Origin: Euwallacea fornicatus
Lineage: Eukaryota; Arthropoda; Insecta; Coleoptera; Curculionidae
Direction: 5' to 3'
NCBI RefSeq assembly: GCF_040115645.1
Contig: NW_027096014.1
Location: forward strand, 1,116,001 to 1,180,000
DNA: 64,000 bases
Below are positions 12,310 through 26,269 of this stretch, one piece after another; positions within the stretch are counted from its first letter, which is position 1, and each line of letters opens with the position of its first letter. The notes under the pieces were generated by a model. It made no database searches. It saw only the letters and a list, made by a program, of their open reading frames with translations, and had not been told where the DNA came from. The translations under genes and the position numbers were made by a program.

Positions 12310-12890
12310 CATCTTGTTGAACTTCCAAGAAAAATAGTACTTTATGTGTTCAAACACACAACTTTTGTGACTTTTGAATCTTTGAAGCTCGATAGCTTCG
12401 GCAAATGAAGACCAAATTTGTTATACAAAGTGTCAAATTAATCAGCTCGACGAGATTTTCAATATGTCACAACACATCATGATTGCATCTTGTTGAATTT
12501 CCAAGAAAAATAGTACTTTACGTGCTCAAACACACAACTTGTGTGACTTTTCAAACTTTGAAGCTCGATAGCTTCGGCAAATGAAGACCAAATTTGTTAA
12601 ACAAAGTGTCAAATTAATCAGCTCGACGAGATTTTGAATATGTCACAACACATCATGATTACATCTTGTTGAACTTCCAAGAAAAATAGTACTTTATGTG
12701 CTCAAACACACAACTTTTGTGACTTTTCAAACTTTGAAGCTCGATAACTTCGGCAAATTTGGACCAAATTTCTTAAACAAAGTGTCAAAGTAATCACCTC
12801 AACGAGATTTTGAAGATGTCACAACACATGATGATTACATCTTGTTGAACTTCCAAGAAAAATAGTACTTTATGTGCTCAAACACACAAC
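12310..12890. repeat. 9-monomer-spaced duplication, copy 1
   Basis: It matches 13,894-14,474 at an offset of 1584 bp. Markers are TATGTGTTCAAAC at 12,343, TTTGTTATACAAAG near 12,420 and GATTTTCAATATG near 12,455. The last part differs at two or more bases (ATGTTG and GAACAATAG only in the right copy, near 14,424 and 14,440). Confidence 0.85.
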
Positions 12891-13196
12891 TTTTGTGACT
12901 TTTCAAACTTTGAAGCTCGATAACTTCGGCAAATTTGGACCAAATTTCTTAAACAAAGTGTCAAAGTAATCACCTCAACGAGATTTTGAAGATGTCACAA
13001 CACATGATGATTACATCTTGTTGAACTTCCAAGAAAAATAGTACTTTATGTGCTCAAACACACAACTTTTGTGACTTTTCAAACTTTGAAGCTCGATAAC
13101 TTCGGCAAATTTGGACCAAATTTCTTAAACAAAGTGTCAAAGTAATCACCTCAACGAGATTTTGAAGATGTCACAACACATGATGATTACATCTTG
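12669..13196. repeat. Three identical monomers in a row
   Basis: Monomers starting at 12,669, 12,845 and 13,021 read the same at every base I compared. All are of the TTCGGCAAATTTGGACC / CACCTCAACGAG / CACATGATGATTAC type. Most adjacent monomers in this array differ at many positions, so a single-monomer tandem amplification is the simplest explanation and must be young. Confidence 0.92.
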
Positions 13197-13893
13197 TTGA
13201 ACTTCCAAGAAAAATAGTACTTTATGTGCTCAAACACACAACTTTTGTGATTTTTCAAAATTTGAAGCTCGATAACTTCGGCAAATGAGTACCAAATTCC
13301 TTAAACGAAGTGTCAAATTAATCAGCTCGACGAGATCCTTAACATGACACAACACATCAGAATTGCATCTTGTTGAACTTCCCAGAAAAATAGTACTTTA
13401 TGTGCTCAAACACACAACTTTTGTGACTTTTCAAACTTTGAAGCTCGATAACTTCGGCAAATGAGTACCAAATTCCTTAAACAAAGTGTCAAATTAATCA
13501 GCTCGACGAGATCCTTAACATGACACAACACATCAGAATTGCATCTTGTTGAACTTCCCAGAAAAATAGTACTTTATGTGCTCAAACACACAACTTTTGT
13601 GACTTTTCAAACTTTGAAGCTCGATAACTTCGGCAAATGAGTACCAAATTCCTTAAACTAAGTGTCAAATTAATCAGCTCGACGAGATTTTGAAGATGTC
13701 TAAACACATCGTGATTGCATCTTGTTGAACTTCCAAGAAAAATAGTACTTTATGTGCTCAAACAAACAACTTTTGTGACTTTTCAAATTTTGAAGCTCGA
13801 TAACTTCGACAAATGAGTACCAAATTCCTTAAACAAAGTGTCAAATTAATCAGCTCGACGAGATTTTGAAGATGTCTAAACACATCGTGATTG

Positions 13894-14474
13894 CATCTTG
13901 TTGAACTTCCAAGAAAAATAGTACTTTATGTGTTCAAACACACAACTTTTGTGACTTTTGAATCTTTGAAGCTCGATAGCTTCGGCAAATGAAGACCAAA
14001 TTTGTTATACAAAGTGTCAAATTAATCAGCTCGACGAGATTTTCAATATGTCACAACACATCATGATTGCATCTTGTTGAATTTCCAAGAAAAATAGTAC
14101 TTTACGTGCTCAAACACACAACTTGTGTGACTTTTCAAACTTTGAAGCTCGATAGCTTCGGCAAATGAAGACCAAATTTGTTAAACAAAGTGTCAAATTA
14201 ATCAGCTCGACGAGATTTTGAATATGTCACAACACATCATGATTACATCTTGTTGAACTTCCAAGAAAAATAGTACTTTATGTGCTCAAACACACAACTT
14301 TTGTGACTTTTCAAACTTTGAAGCTCGATAACTTCGGCAAATTTGGACCAAATTTCTTAAACAAAGTGTCAAAGTAATCACCTCAACGAGATTTTGAAGA
14401 TGTCACAACACATGATGATTACATGTTGTTGAACTTCCAAGAACAATAGTACTTTATGTGCTCAAACACACATA
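13894..14474. repeat. 9-monomer-spaced duplication, copy 2
   Basis: Partner of 12,310-12,890, with the same TGTGTTCAAAC, TTATACAAAG and TTTTCAATATG markers. It carries private changes near its right end, so it has begun to diverge. Confidence 0.85.
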
Positions 14475-15657
14475 TTTTGTGACTTTTCAAACTTTGAAGC
14501 TCGAAAACTTTGGCAAATTTGGACCAAATTTCTTAAACAAAGTGTCAAAGTAATCACCTCAACGAGATTTTGAAGATGTCACAACACATGATGATTACAT
14601 CTTGTTGAACTTCCAAGAAAAATAGTACTTTATGTGCTCAAACACACAACTTTTGTGACTTTTCAAACTTTGAAGCTCGATAACTTCGGCAAATTTGGAC
14701 CAAATTTCTTAAACAAAGTGTCAAAGTAATCAGCTCGACGAGGTTATGAAGATGTCACAACACATCAGAATTGCATCTTGTTGAACTTCCCAGAAAAATA
14801 GTACTTTATGTGCTCAAACACACAACTTTTGTGACTTTTCAAACTTTGAAGCTCGATAGCTTCGGCAAATGAAGACCAAATTTGTTAAACAAAGTGTCAA
14901 ATTAATGAGCTCGACGAGATATTGAATATGTCACAACACATCAGAATTGCATCTTGTAGAATTTCCAAGAAAAATAGTACTTTATGTGCTCAAACACACA
15001 ACTTGTGTGACTTTTCAAAATGTGAAGCTCGATAACTTCGGCAAATGAGGACCAAATTTGTTAAACAGAGTGTCAAATTAAACAGATCGATGAGATCTTT
15101 AACATGACACGACACATCATGATTACATCTTGTTGAACTTCCAAGAAAAATAGTACTTTATGTGCTCAAACACACAACTTGTGTGACTTTTCAAAATTTG
15201 AAGCTCGATAACTTCGGCAAATGTGGACCAAATTTCTTAAACAAAGTGTCAAATTAATCAGCTCGACGAGATTTTGAAGATGTCACAACACATCATGATT
15301 GCATCTTGTTGAATTTCCAAGAAAAATAGTACTTTATGTGCTCAAACACACATATTTTGTGACTTTTCACACTTTGAAGCTCGATAACTTCGGCAAATGT
15401 GGACCAAATTTCTTAAACAAAGTGTCAAAGTAATCAGCTCGACGAGGTTATGAAGATGTCACAACACATCATGATTACATCTTGTTGAACTTCCCAGAAA
15501 AATAGTACTTTATGTGCTCAAACACACAACTTTTGTGACTTTTCAAACTCTGAAGCTCGATAACTTCGGCAAATGAGTACCAAATTCCTTATACAAAGTG
15601 TCAAATTAATCAGCTCGACGAGATCCTTAACATGACACAACACATCAGAATTGCATC
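14475..15657. repeat. Mixed monomers, no long duplication detected
   Basis: About seven monomers with few shared long-range markers. One is ATCTTGTAGAATTTCC at 14,951, shared only with 12,135 (16 monomers away) together with the rare TTAATGAGCTCGACGAG near 14,902 and 12,087. Private changes are TCAAAATGTGAAG near 15,016 and AAACAGATCGATG near 15,080. Nothing but satellite is present. Confidence 0.75.
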
Positions 15658-16073
15658 TTGTTGAACTTCCAAGAAAAATAGTACTTTATGTGCTCAAACA
15701 CACAACTTGTGTGACTTTTCAAAATTTGAAGCTCGATAACTTCGGCAAATGTGGACCAAATTTCTTAAACAAAGTGTCAAATTAATCAGCTCGACGAGAT
15801 TTTGAAGATGTCACAACACATCATGATTGCATCTTGTTGAATTTCCAAGAAAAATAGTACTTTATGTGCTCAAACACACATATTTTGTGACTTTTCACAC
15901 TTTGAAGCTCGATAACTTTGGCAAATGTGGACCAAATTTGTTAACCAAAGTGTCAAAGTAATCAGCTCGACGAGATCTTTAAAATGACACAACAATTCAT
16001 GATTGCATCTTGTTGAACTTCCAAGAAAAATAGTACTTTATGTGCTCAAACACACAACTTTTGTGACTTTTCA
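15658..16073. repeat. 14-monomer-spaced duplication, copy 1
   Basis: It matches 18,122-18,537 at an offset of 2464 bp through TTTTCACACTTTG at 15,893, GTTAACCAAAG near 15,950 and ACAACAATTCATG near 15,990. This is the leftmost appearance of the AACAATTCATG monomer type, which becomes common to the right. Confidence 0.85.
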
Positions 16074-16936
16074 AATTTTGCAGCTTGATAGCTTCGGCAA
16101 ATGAGGACCAAATTTGTTAAACAGAGTGTCAAATTAATCAGCTCAACGAGGTTATGAAGATGTCACAACACATCATGATTACATTTTGTTGAACTTCCAA
16201 GAAAAATAGTACTTTATGTGCTCAAACACACAACTTTTGTGACTTTTCAAACTTTGAAGCTCGATAGCTTCGGCAAATGAGGACCAAATTTGTTAAACAG
16301 TGTGTCAAATTAATCACCTCAACGAGATCTTTAAAATGACACAACAATTCATGATTGCATCTTGTTGAATTTCCAAGAAAAATAGTACTTTATGTGCTCA
16401 AACACACAACTTTTGTGACTTTTCCAATTTTGAAGCTCGATAACTTTGGCAAATGTGTACCAAATTTGTTAAACAGAGTGTCACATTAATCAGCTCGACG
16501 AGGTTATGAAGATGTCACAACACATCTTGATAACATCTTGTTGAACTTCCAAGAAAAATAGTACTTTATGTGCTCAAACACACAACTTTTGTGACTTTTC
16601 AAACTTTGAAGCTCGATAACTTCGGCAAATGAGTACCAAATTCCTTAAACAAAGTGTCAAATTAATCAGCTCGACGAGATTTTGAAGATGTCACAACACA
16701 TCAGAATTGCATATTGTTGAACTTCCAAGAAAAATAGTACTTTATGTGCTCAAACACACAACTTGTGTGACTTTTCAAAATTTGAAGCTCGATAACTTCG
16801 GCAAATGTGGACCAAATTTCTTAAACAAAGAGTCAAATTAATCAGCTCGACGAGATTTTGAAGATGTCACAACACATCATGATTGCATCTTGTTGAATTT
16901 CCAAGAAAAATAGTACTTTATGTGCTCAAACACACA
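16026..16936. repeat. 8-monomer-spaced duplication, copy 1 (911 bp)
   Basis: It matches 17,434-18,344 at an offset of 1408 bp. Markers are TTGCAGCTTGATAGC near 16,078, TACATTTTGTTG at 16,182, AAACAGTGTG near 16,295, CATCTTGATAAC at 16,523 and GCATATTG near 16,709. A single difference was noted near 16,831 (AAAGAGTC against AAAGTGTC). Confidence 0.9.
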
Positions 16937-17291
16937 ACTTTTGTGACTTTTCCAATTTTGAAGCTCGATAACTTTGGCAAATGTGTACCAAATTTGTTAA
17001 ACAGAGTGTCACATTAATCAGCTCGACGAGGTTATGAAGATGTCACAACACATCTTGATAACATCTTGTTGAACTTCCAAGAAAAATAGTACTTTATGTG
17101 CTCAAACACACAACTTTTGTGACTTTTCAAACTTTGAAGCTCGATAACTTCGGCAAATGAGTACCAAATTCCTTAAACAAAGTGTCAAATTAATCAGCTC
17201 GACGAGATTTTGAAGATGTCACAACACATCAGAATTGCATATTGTTGAACTTCCAAGAAAAATAGTACTTTATGTGCTCAAACACACAACT
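16350..17291. repeat. 3-monomer-spaced local duplication
   Basis: The run at 16,350-16,763 (TTTTCCAATTTTG, GTGTACC, ACATTAATC, CATCTTGATAAC) recurs at 16,878-17,291, an offset of 528 bp. It lies inside the interval separating the two 8-monomer copies. Confidence 0.85.
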
Positions 17292-17433
17292 TTTGTGACT
17301 TTTCAAACTTTGAAGCTCGATAACTTCGGCAAATGAGTACCAAATTCCTTAAACAAAGTGTCAAATTAATCAGCTCGACGAGATCCTTAACATGACACAA
17401 CACATCAGAATTGCATCTTGTTGAACTTCCCAG

Positions 17434-18344
17434 AAAAATAGTACTTTATGTGCTCAAACACACAACTTTTGTGACTTTTCAAATTTTGCAGCTTGATAGC
17501 TTCGGCAAATGAGGACCAAATTTGTTAAACAGAGTGTCAAATTAATCAGCTCAACGAGGTTATGAAGATGTCACAACACATCATGATTACATTTTGTTGA
17601 ACTTCCAAGAAAAATAGTACTTTATGTGCTCAAACACACAACTTTTGTGACTTTTCAAACTTTGAAGCTCGATAGCTTCGGCAAATGAGGACCAAATTTG
17701 TTAAACAGTGTGTCAAATTAATCACCTCAACGAGATCTTTAAAATGACACAACAATTCATGATTGCATCTTGTTGAATTTCCAAGAAAAATAGTACTTTA
17801 TGTGCTCAAACACACAACTTTTGTGACTTTTCCAATTTTGAAGCTCGATAACTTTGGCAAATGTGTACCAAATTTGTTAAACAGAGTGTCACATTAATCA
17901 GCTCGACGAGGTTATGAAGATGTCACAACACATCTTGATAACATCTTGTTGAACTTCCAAGAAAAATAGTACTTTATGTGCTCAAACACACAACTTTTGT
18001 GACTTTTCAAACTTTGAAGCTCGATAACTTCGGCAAATGAGTACCAAATTCCTTAAACAAAGTGTCAAATTAATCAGCTCGACGAGATTTTGAAGATGTC
18101 ACAACACATCAGAATTGCATATTGTTGAACTTCCAAGAAAAATAGTACTTTATGTGCTCAAACACACAACTTGTGTGACTTTTCAAAATTTGAAGCTCGA
18201 TAACTTCGGCAAATGTGGACCAAATTTCTTAAACAAAGTGTCAAATTAATCAGCTCGACGAGATTTTGAAGATGTCACAACACATCATGATTGCATCTTG
18301 TTGAATTTCCAAGAAAAATAGTACTTTATGTGCTCAAACACACA
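17434..18344. repeat. 8-monomer-spaced duplication, copy 2 (911 bp)
   Basis: Partner of 16,026-16,936, with CAGCTTGATAGC at 17,489 and CATCTTGATAAC at 17,931. It ends where CACATATTTTGTG replaces CACAACTTTTGTG at about 18,345. Confidence 0.9.
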
Positions 18345-18537
18345 TATTTTGTGACTTTTCACACTTTGAAGCTCGATAACTTTGGCAAATGTGGACCAAA
18401 TTTGTTAACCAAAGTGTCAAAGTAATCAGCTCGACGAGATCTTTAAAATGACACAACAATTCATGATTGCATCTTGTTGAACTTCCAAGAAAAATAGTAC
18501 TTTATGTGCTCAAACACACAACTTTTGTGACTTTTCA
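18122..18537. repeat. 14-monomer-spaced duplication, copy 2
   Basis: Partner of 15,658-16,073, overlapping the end of the 8-monomer copy. Shared markers are TTTTCACACTTTG at 18,356 and ACAACAATTCATG near 18,454. Confidence 0.85.
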
Positions 18538-18610
18538 AACTTTGAAGCTCGATAACTTCGGCAAATGTGGACCAAATTTCTTAAACAAAGTGTCAAAGTA
18601 ATCTGCTCGA

Positions 18611-21600
18611 CGAGGTTATGAAGATGTCACAACACATCATGATTGCATCTTGTTGAACTTCCAAGAAAAATAGTACTTTATGTGCTCAAACACACAACTT
18701 TTGTGACTTTTCAAAATTTGAAGCTCGATAACTTCGGCAAATGAGGACCAAATTTCTTAAACAAAGTGTCAAAGTAATCACCTCAACGAGATTTTGAAGA
18801 TGTCACAACACATGATGATTACATCTTGTTGAACTTCCAAGAAAAATAGTACTTTATGTGCTCAAACACACATATTTTGTGACTTTTCAAACTTTGACGC
18901 TCGATAACTTTGGCAAATGTGGACCAAATTTGTTAACCAAAGTGTCAAAGTAATCAGCTCGACGAGATCTTTAAAATGACACAACAATTCATGATTGCAT
19001 CTTGTTGAACTTCCAAGAAAAATAGTACTTTATGTGCTCAAACACACAACTTTTGTGACTTTTCAAACTTTGAAGCTCGATAACTTCGGCAAATGAGTAC
19101 CAAATTCCTTAAACAAAGTGTCAAATTAATCAGCTCGACGAAATCCTTAACATGACACAACACATCAGAATTGCATCTTGTTGAACTTCCCAGAAAAATA
19201 GTACTTTATGTGCTCAAACACACAACTTTTGTGACTTTTCAAATTTTGCAGCTCGATAGCTTCGGCAAATGAGGACCAAATTTGTTAAACAGAGTGTCAA
19301 ATTAATCAGCTCAACGAGGTTATGAAGATGTCACAACACATCATGATTACATTTTGTTGAACTTCCAAGAAAAATAGTACTTTATGTGCTCAAACACACA
19401 ACTTTTGTGACTTTTCAAACTTTGAAGCTCGATAGCTTCGGCAAATGAGGACCAAATTTGTTAAACAGTGTGTCAAATTAATCACCTCAACGAGATCTTT
19501 AAAATGACACAACAATTCATGATTGCATCTTGTTGAATTTCCAAGAAAAATAGTACTTTATGTGCTCAAACACACAACTTTTGTGATTTTTCAAAATTTG
19601 AAGCTCGATAGCTTCGGCAAATGAGGACCAAATTTGTTAAACAGTGTGTCAAATTAATCACCTCAACGAGATCTTTAAAATGACATAACAATTCATGATT
19701 GCATCTTGTTGAATTTCCAAGAAAAATAGTACTTTATGTGCTCAAACACACAACTTTTGTGACTTTTCCAATTTTGAAGCTCGATAACTTTGGCAAATGT
19801 GTACCAAATTTGTTAAACAGAGTGTCACATTAATCAGTTCGACGAGGTTATGAAGATGTCACAACACATCTTGATAACATCTTGTTGAACTTCCAAGAAA
19901 AATAGTACTTTATGTGCTCAAACACACAACTTTTGTGACTTTTCAAACTTTGAAGCTCGATAACTTCGGCAAATGAGTACCAAATTCCTTAAACAAAGTG
20001 TCAAATTAATCAGCTCGACGAGATCCTTAACATGACACAACACATCAGAATTGCATCTTGTTGAACTTCCCAGAAAAATAGTACTTTATGTGCTCAAACA
20101 CACAACTTTTGTGACTTTTCAAATTTTGCAGCTCGATAACTTCGGCAAATGAGTACCAAATTCCTTAAACAAAGTGTCAAATTAATCAGCTCGACGAGAT
20201 CCTTAACATGACACAACACATCAGAATTGCATCTTGTTGAACTTCCCAGAAAAATAGTACTTTATGTGCTCAAACACACAACTTTTGTGACTTTTCAAAC
20301 TTTGAAGCTCGATAACTTCGGCAAATGAGTACCAAATTCCTTAAACAAAGTGTCAAATTAATCAGCTCGACGAGATCCTTAACATGACACAACACATCAG
20401 AATTGCATCTTGTTGAACTTCCCAGAAAAATAGTACTTTATGTGCTCAAACACACAACTTTTGTGACTTTTCAAATTTTGCAGCTCGATAACTTCGGCAA
20501 ATGAGTACCAAATTCCTTAAACAAAGTGTCAAATTAATCAGCTCGACGAGATTTTGAAGATGTCACAACACATCAGAATTGCATATTGTTGAACTTCCAA
20601 GAAAAATAGTACTTTATGTGCTCAAACACACAACTTGTGTGACTTTTCAAAATTTGAAGCTCGATAACTTCGGCAAATGTGGACCAAATTTCTTAAACAA
20701 AGTGTCAAATTAATCAGCTCGACGAGATTTTGAAGATGTCACAACACATCATGATTGCATCTTGTTGAATTTCCAAGAAAAATAGTACTATATGTGCTCA
20801 AACACACATATTTTGTGACTTTTCAAAATTTGAAGCTCGATACCTTCGGCAAATGAGGACCAAATATGTTAAACAAAGTATCAAATCAATCCGCTCCACG
20901 AGATCTTTAAGATGTCACAACACATCATGATTGCATCTTGTTGAACTTCCAAGAAAAATAGTACTATATGTGCTCAAACACACAACTTGTGTGACTTTTC
21001 AAATTTTGAAGCTCGATAACTTCGGCAAATGAGGACCAAATTCCTTAAACAAAGTGTCAAATTAATCAGCTCGACGAGGTTTTGAAGATGTCACAACACA
21101 TCACAATTGCATCTTGTTGAACTTCCAAGAAAAATAGTACTTTATGTGCTCAAACACACATATTTTGTGACTTTTCACACTTTCAAGCTCGATAACTTTG
21201 GCAAATGTGGACCAAATTTGTTACCCTAAGTGTCAAATTAATCAGCTCGACGAGATTTTGAATATGTCACAACACATCATGATTGCATCTTGTTGAATTT
21301 CCAAGAAAAATAGTACTTTATGTGCTCAAACACACATATTTTGTGACTTTTCACACTTTGAAGCTCGATAACTTTGGCAAATGTGGACCAAATTTGTTAA
21401 CCAAAGTGTCAAAGTAATCAGCTCGACGAGATCTTTAAAATGACACAACAATTCATGATTGCATCTTGTTGAACTTCCAAGAAAAATAGTACTTTATGTG
21501 CTCAAACACACAACTTTTGTGACTTTTCAAACTTTGAAGCTCGATAACTTCGGCAAATGTGGACCAAATTTCTTAAACAAAGTGTCAAAGTAATCTGCTC

Positions 21601-21935
21601 GACGAGGTTATGAAGATGTCACAACACATCATGATTGCATCTTGTTGAACTTCCAAGAAAAATAGTACTTTATGTGCTCAAACACACAACTTTTGTGACT
21701 TTTCAAAATTTGAAGCTCGATAACTTCGGCAAATGAGGACCAAATTTCTTAAACAAAGTGTCAAAGTAATCACCTCAACGAGATTTTGAAGATGTCACAA
21801 CACATGATGATTACATCTTGTTGAACTTCCAAGAAAAATAGTACTTTATGTGCTCAAACACACATATTTTGTGACTTTTCAAACTTTGACGCTCGATAAC
21901 TTTGGCAAATGTGGACCAAATTTGTTAACCAAAGT
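18611..21935. repeat. 20-monomer-spaced duplication, copy 1 (about 3.3 kb)
   Basis: It matches 22,131-25,455 at an offset of 3520 bp. Rare markers shared in order are TTTGACGCTCG at 18,893, CGACGAAATCC at 19,137, ACATAACAATTC at 19,683, ATCAGTTCGACG near 19,833, AGTATCAAATCAATCC at 20,877 and GTTACCCTAAG at 21,220. One base differs at the first marker (CAAACTTTGACG against CAAATTTTGACG). About 195 bp separates the two matched blocks. Confidence 0.95.
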
Positions 21936-22130
21936 GTCAAATTAATCAGCTCGACGAGATTTTGAATATGTCACAACACATCATGATTACATCTTGTTGA
22001 ACTTCCAAGAAAAATAGTACTTTATGTGCTCAAACACACAACTTTTGTGACTTTTCAAACTTTGAAGCTCGATAACTTCGGCAAATTTGGACCAAATTTC
22101 TTAAACAGAGTGTCAAATTAATCAGCTCAA

Positions 22131-25100
22131 CGAGGTTATGAAGATGTCACAACACATCATGATTGCATCTTGTTGAACTTCCAAGAAAAATAGTACTTTA
22201 TGTGCTCAAACACACAACTTTTGTGACTTTTCAAAATTTGAAGCTCGATAACTTCGGCAAATGAGGACCAAATTTCTTAAACAAAGTGTCAAAGTAATCA
22301 CCTCAACGAGATTTTGAAGATGTCACAACACATGATGATTACATCTTGTTGAACTTCCAAGAAAAATAGTACTTTATGTGCTCAAACACACATATTTTGT
22401 GACTTTTCAAATTTTGACGCTCGATAACTTTGGCAAATGTGGACCAAATTTGTTAACCAAAGTGTCAAAGTAATCAGCTCGACGAGATCTTTAAAATGAC
22501 ACAACAATTCATGATTGCATCTTGTTGAACTTCCAAGAAAAATAGTACTTTATGTGCTCAAACACACAACTTTTGTGACTTTTCAAACTTTGAAGCTCGA
22601 TAACTTCGGCAAATGAGTACCAAATTCCTTAAACAAAGTGTCAAATTAATCAGCTCGACGAAATCCTTAACATGACACAACACATCAGAATTGCATCTTG
22701 TTGAACTTCCCAGAAAAATAGTACTTTATGTGCTCAAACACACAACTTTTGTGACTTTTCAAATTTTGCAGCTCGATAGCTTCGGCAAATGAGGACCAAA
22801 TTTGTTAAACAGAGTGTCAAATTAATCAGCTCAACGAGGTTATGAAGATGTCACAACACATCATGATTACATTTTGTTGAACTTCCAAGAAAAATAGTAC
22901 TTTATGTGCTCAAACACACAACTTTTGTGACTTTTCAAACTTTGAAGCTCGATAGCTTCGGCAAATGAGGACCAAATTTGTTAAACAGTGTGTCAAATTA
23001 ATCACCTCAACGAGATCTTTAAAATGACACAACAATTCATGATTGCATCTTGTTGAATTTCCAAGAAAAATAGTACTTTATGTGCTCAAACACACAACTT
23101 TTGTGATTTTTCAAAATTTGAAGCTCGATAGCTTCGGCAAATGAGGACCAAATTTGTTAAACAGTGTGTCAAATTAATCACCTCAACGAGATCTTTAAAA
23201 TGACATAACAATTCATGATTGCATCTTGTTGAATTTCCAAGAAAAATAGTACTTTATGTGCTCAAACACACAACTTTTGTGACTTTTCCAATTTTGAAGC
23301 TCGATAACTTTGGCAAATGTGTACCAAATTTGTTAAACAGAGTGTCACATTAATCAGTTCGACGAGGTTATGAAGATGTCACAACACATCTTGATAACAT
23401 CTTGTTGAACTTCCAAGAAAAATAGTACTTTATGTGCTCAAACACACAACTTTTGTGACTTTTCAAACTTTGAAGCTCGATAACTTCGGCAAATGAGTAC
23501 CAAATTCCTTAAACAAAGTGTCAAATTAATCAGCTCGACGAGATCCTTAACATGACACAACACATCAGAATTGCATCTTGTTGAACTTCCCAGAAAAATA
23601 GTACTTTATGTGCTCAAACACACAACTTTTGTGACTTTTCAAATTTTGCAGCTCGATAACTTCGGCAAATGAGTACCAAATTCCTTAAACAAAGTGTCAA
23701 ATTAATCAGCTCGACGAGATCCTTAACATGACACAACACATCAGAATTGCATCTTGTTGAACTTCCCAGAAAAATAGTACTTTATGTGCTCAAACACACA
23801 ACTTTTGTGACTTTTCAAACTTTGAAGCTCGATAACTTCGGCAAATGAGTACCAAATTCCTTAAACAAAGTGTCAAATTAATCAGCTCGACGAGATCCTT
23901 AACATGACACAACACATCAGAATTGCATCTTGTTGAACTTCCCAGAAAAATAGTACTTTATGTGCTCAAACACACAACTTTTGTGACTTTTCAAATTTTG
24001 CAGCTCGATAACTTCGGCAAATGAGTACCAAATTCCTTAAACAAAGTGTCAAATTAATCAGCTCGACGAGATTTTGAAGATGTCACAACACATCAGAATT
24101 GCATATTGTTGAACTTCCAAGAAAAATAGTACTTTATGTGCTCAAACACACAACTTGTGTGACTTTTCAAAATTTGAAGCTCGATAACTTCGGCAAATGT
24201 GGACCAAATTTCTTAAACAAAGTGTCAAATTAATCAGCTCGACGAGATTTTGAAGATGTCACAACACATCATGATTGCATCTTGTTGAATTTCCAAGAAA
24301 AATAGTACTATATGTGCTCAAACACACATATTTTGTGACTTTTCAAAATTTGAAGCTCGATACCTTCGGCAAATGAGGACCAAATATGTTAAACAAAGTA
24401 TCAAATCAATCCGCTCCACGAGATCTTTAAGATGTCACAACACATCATGATTGCATCTTGTTGAACTTCCAAGAAAAATAGTACTATATGTGCTCAAACA
24501 CACAACTTGTGTGACTTTTCAAATTTTGAAGCTCGATAACTTCGGCAAATGAGGACCAAATTCCTTAAACAAAGTGTCAAATTAATCAGCTCGACGAGGT
24601 TTTGAAGATGTCACAACACATCACAATTGCATCTTGTTGAACTTCCAAGAAAAATAGTACTTTATGTGCTCAAACACACATATTTTGTGACTTTTCACAC
24701 TTTCAAGCTCGATAACTTTGGCAAATGTGGACCAAATTTGTTACCCTAAGTGTCAAATTAATCAGCTCGACGAGATTTTGAATATGTCACAACACATCAT
24801 GATTGCATCTTGTTGAATTTCCAAGAAAAATAGTACTTTATGTGCTCAAACACACATATTTTGTGACTTTTCACACTTTGAAGCTCGATAACTTTGGCAA
24901 ATGTGGACCAAATTTGTTAACCAAAGTGTCAAAGTAATCAGCTCGACGAGATCTTTAAAATGACACAACAATTCATGATTGCATCTTGTTGAACTTCCAA
25001 GAAAAATAGTACTTTATGTGCTCAAACACACAACTTTTGTGACTTTTCAAACTTTGAAGCTCGATAACTTCGGCAAATGTGGACCAAATTTCTTAAACAA

Positions 25101-25455
25101 AGTGTCAAAGTAATCTGCTCGACGAGGTTATGAAGATGTCACAACACATCATGATTGCATCTTGTTGAACTTCCAAGAAAAATAGTACTTTATGTGCTCA
25201 AACACACAACTTTTGTGACTTTTCAAAATTTGAAGCTCGATAACTTCGGCAAATGAGGACCAAATTTCTTAAACAAAGTGTCAAAGTAATCACCTCAACG
25301 AGATTTTGAAGATGTCACAACACATGATGATTACATCTTGTTGAACTTCCAAGAAAAATAGTACTTTATGTGCTCAAACACACATATTTTGTGACTTTTC
25401 AAACTTTGACGCTCGATAACTTTGGCAAATGTGGACCAAATTTGTTAACCAAAGT
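22131..25455. repeat. 20-monomer-spaced duplication, copy 2 (about 3.3 kb)
   Basis: Partner of 18,611-21,935, with TTTGACGCTCG at 22,413, CGACGAAATCC near 22,657, ACATAACAATTC at 23,203 and GTTACCCTAAG at 24,740. The match stops at about 25,456, where AAAGTAATCAGC replaces AAATTAATCAGC. Confidence 0.95.
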
Positions 25456-26268
25456 GTCAAAGTAATCAGCTCGACGAGATCTTTAAAATGACACAACAAT
25501 TCATAATTGCATCTTGTTGAACTTCCAAGAAAAATAGTACTTTATGTGCTCAAACACACAACTTTTGTGACTTTTCAAACTTTGAAGCTCGATAACTTCG
25601 GCAAATGAGTACCAAATTCCTTAAACAAAGTGTCAAATTAATCAGCTCGACGAGATCCTTAACATGACACAACACATCAGAATTGCATCTTGTTGAACTT
25701 CCCAGAAAAATAGTACTTTATGTGCTCAAACACACAACTTTTGTGACTTTTCAAATTTTGCAGCTCGATAGCTTCGGCAAATGAGGACCAAATTTGTTAA
25801 ACAGAGTGTCAAATTAATCAGCTCAACGAGGTTATGAAGATGTCACAACACATCATGATTACATTTTGTTGAACTTCCAAGAAAAATAGTACTTTATGTG
25901 CTCAAACACACAACTTTTGTGACTTTTCAAACTTTGAAGCTCGATAACTTCGGCAAATGAGGACCAAATTTCTTAAACAAAGTGTCAAAGTAATCAGCTC
26001 GACGAGGTTATGAAGATGTCACAACACATCATGATTACATATTGTTGAACTTCCAAGAAAAATAGTACTTTATGTGCTCAAACACACATATTTTGTGACT
26101 TTTCAAACTTTGACGCTCGATAACTTTGGCAAATGTGGACCAAATTTGTTAACCAAAGTGTCAAATTAATCAGCTCGACGAGATTTTGAAGATGTCACAA
26201 CACATCAGAATTGCATCTTGTTGAACTTCCAAGAAAAATAGTACTTTATGTGCTCAAACACACAACTT
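24510..26268. repeat. 10-monomer tandem duplication, copy 1 (1760-bp period)
   Basis: Its successor begins directly after it. Shared markers are GTTACCCTAAG at 24,740, AGTAATCTGCTCG near 25,108, TTTGACGCTCG at 25,405 and 26,109, and TACATATTGTTG near 26,036. A visible difference is TTCATAATTGC at 25,500 against TTCATGATTGC in copy 2. The left part overlaps the 3520-bp copy 2. Confidence 0.95.
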
Positions 26269-26269
26269 T

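Noticed and set aside
20837..20900. Monomers with GATACCTTCGG and AGTATCAAATCAATCCGCTCC as a separate gene or element
   Set aside because: They differ from neighbours by a cluster of substitutions only, and keep the length, register and flanking conserved blocks. They are a monomer subtype spread by duplication (31,086, 33,550, 34,606, 45,870, 50,270 and others).
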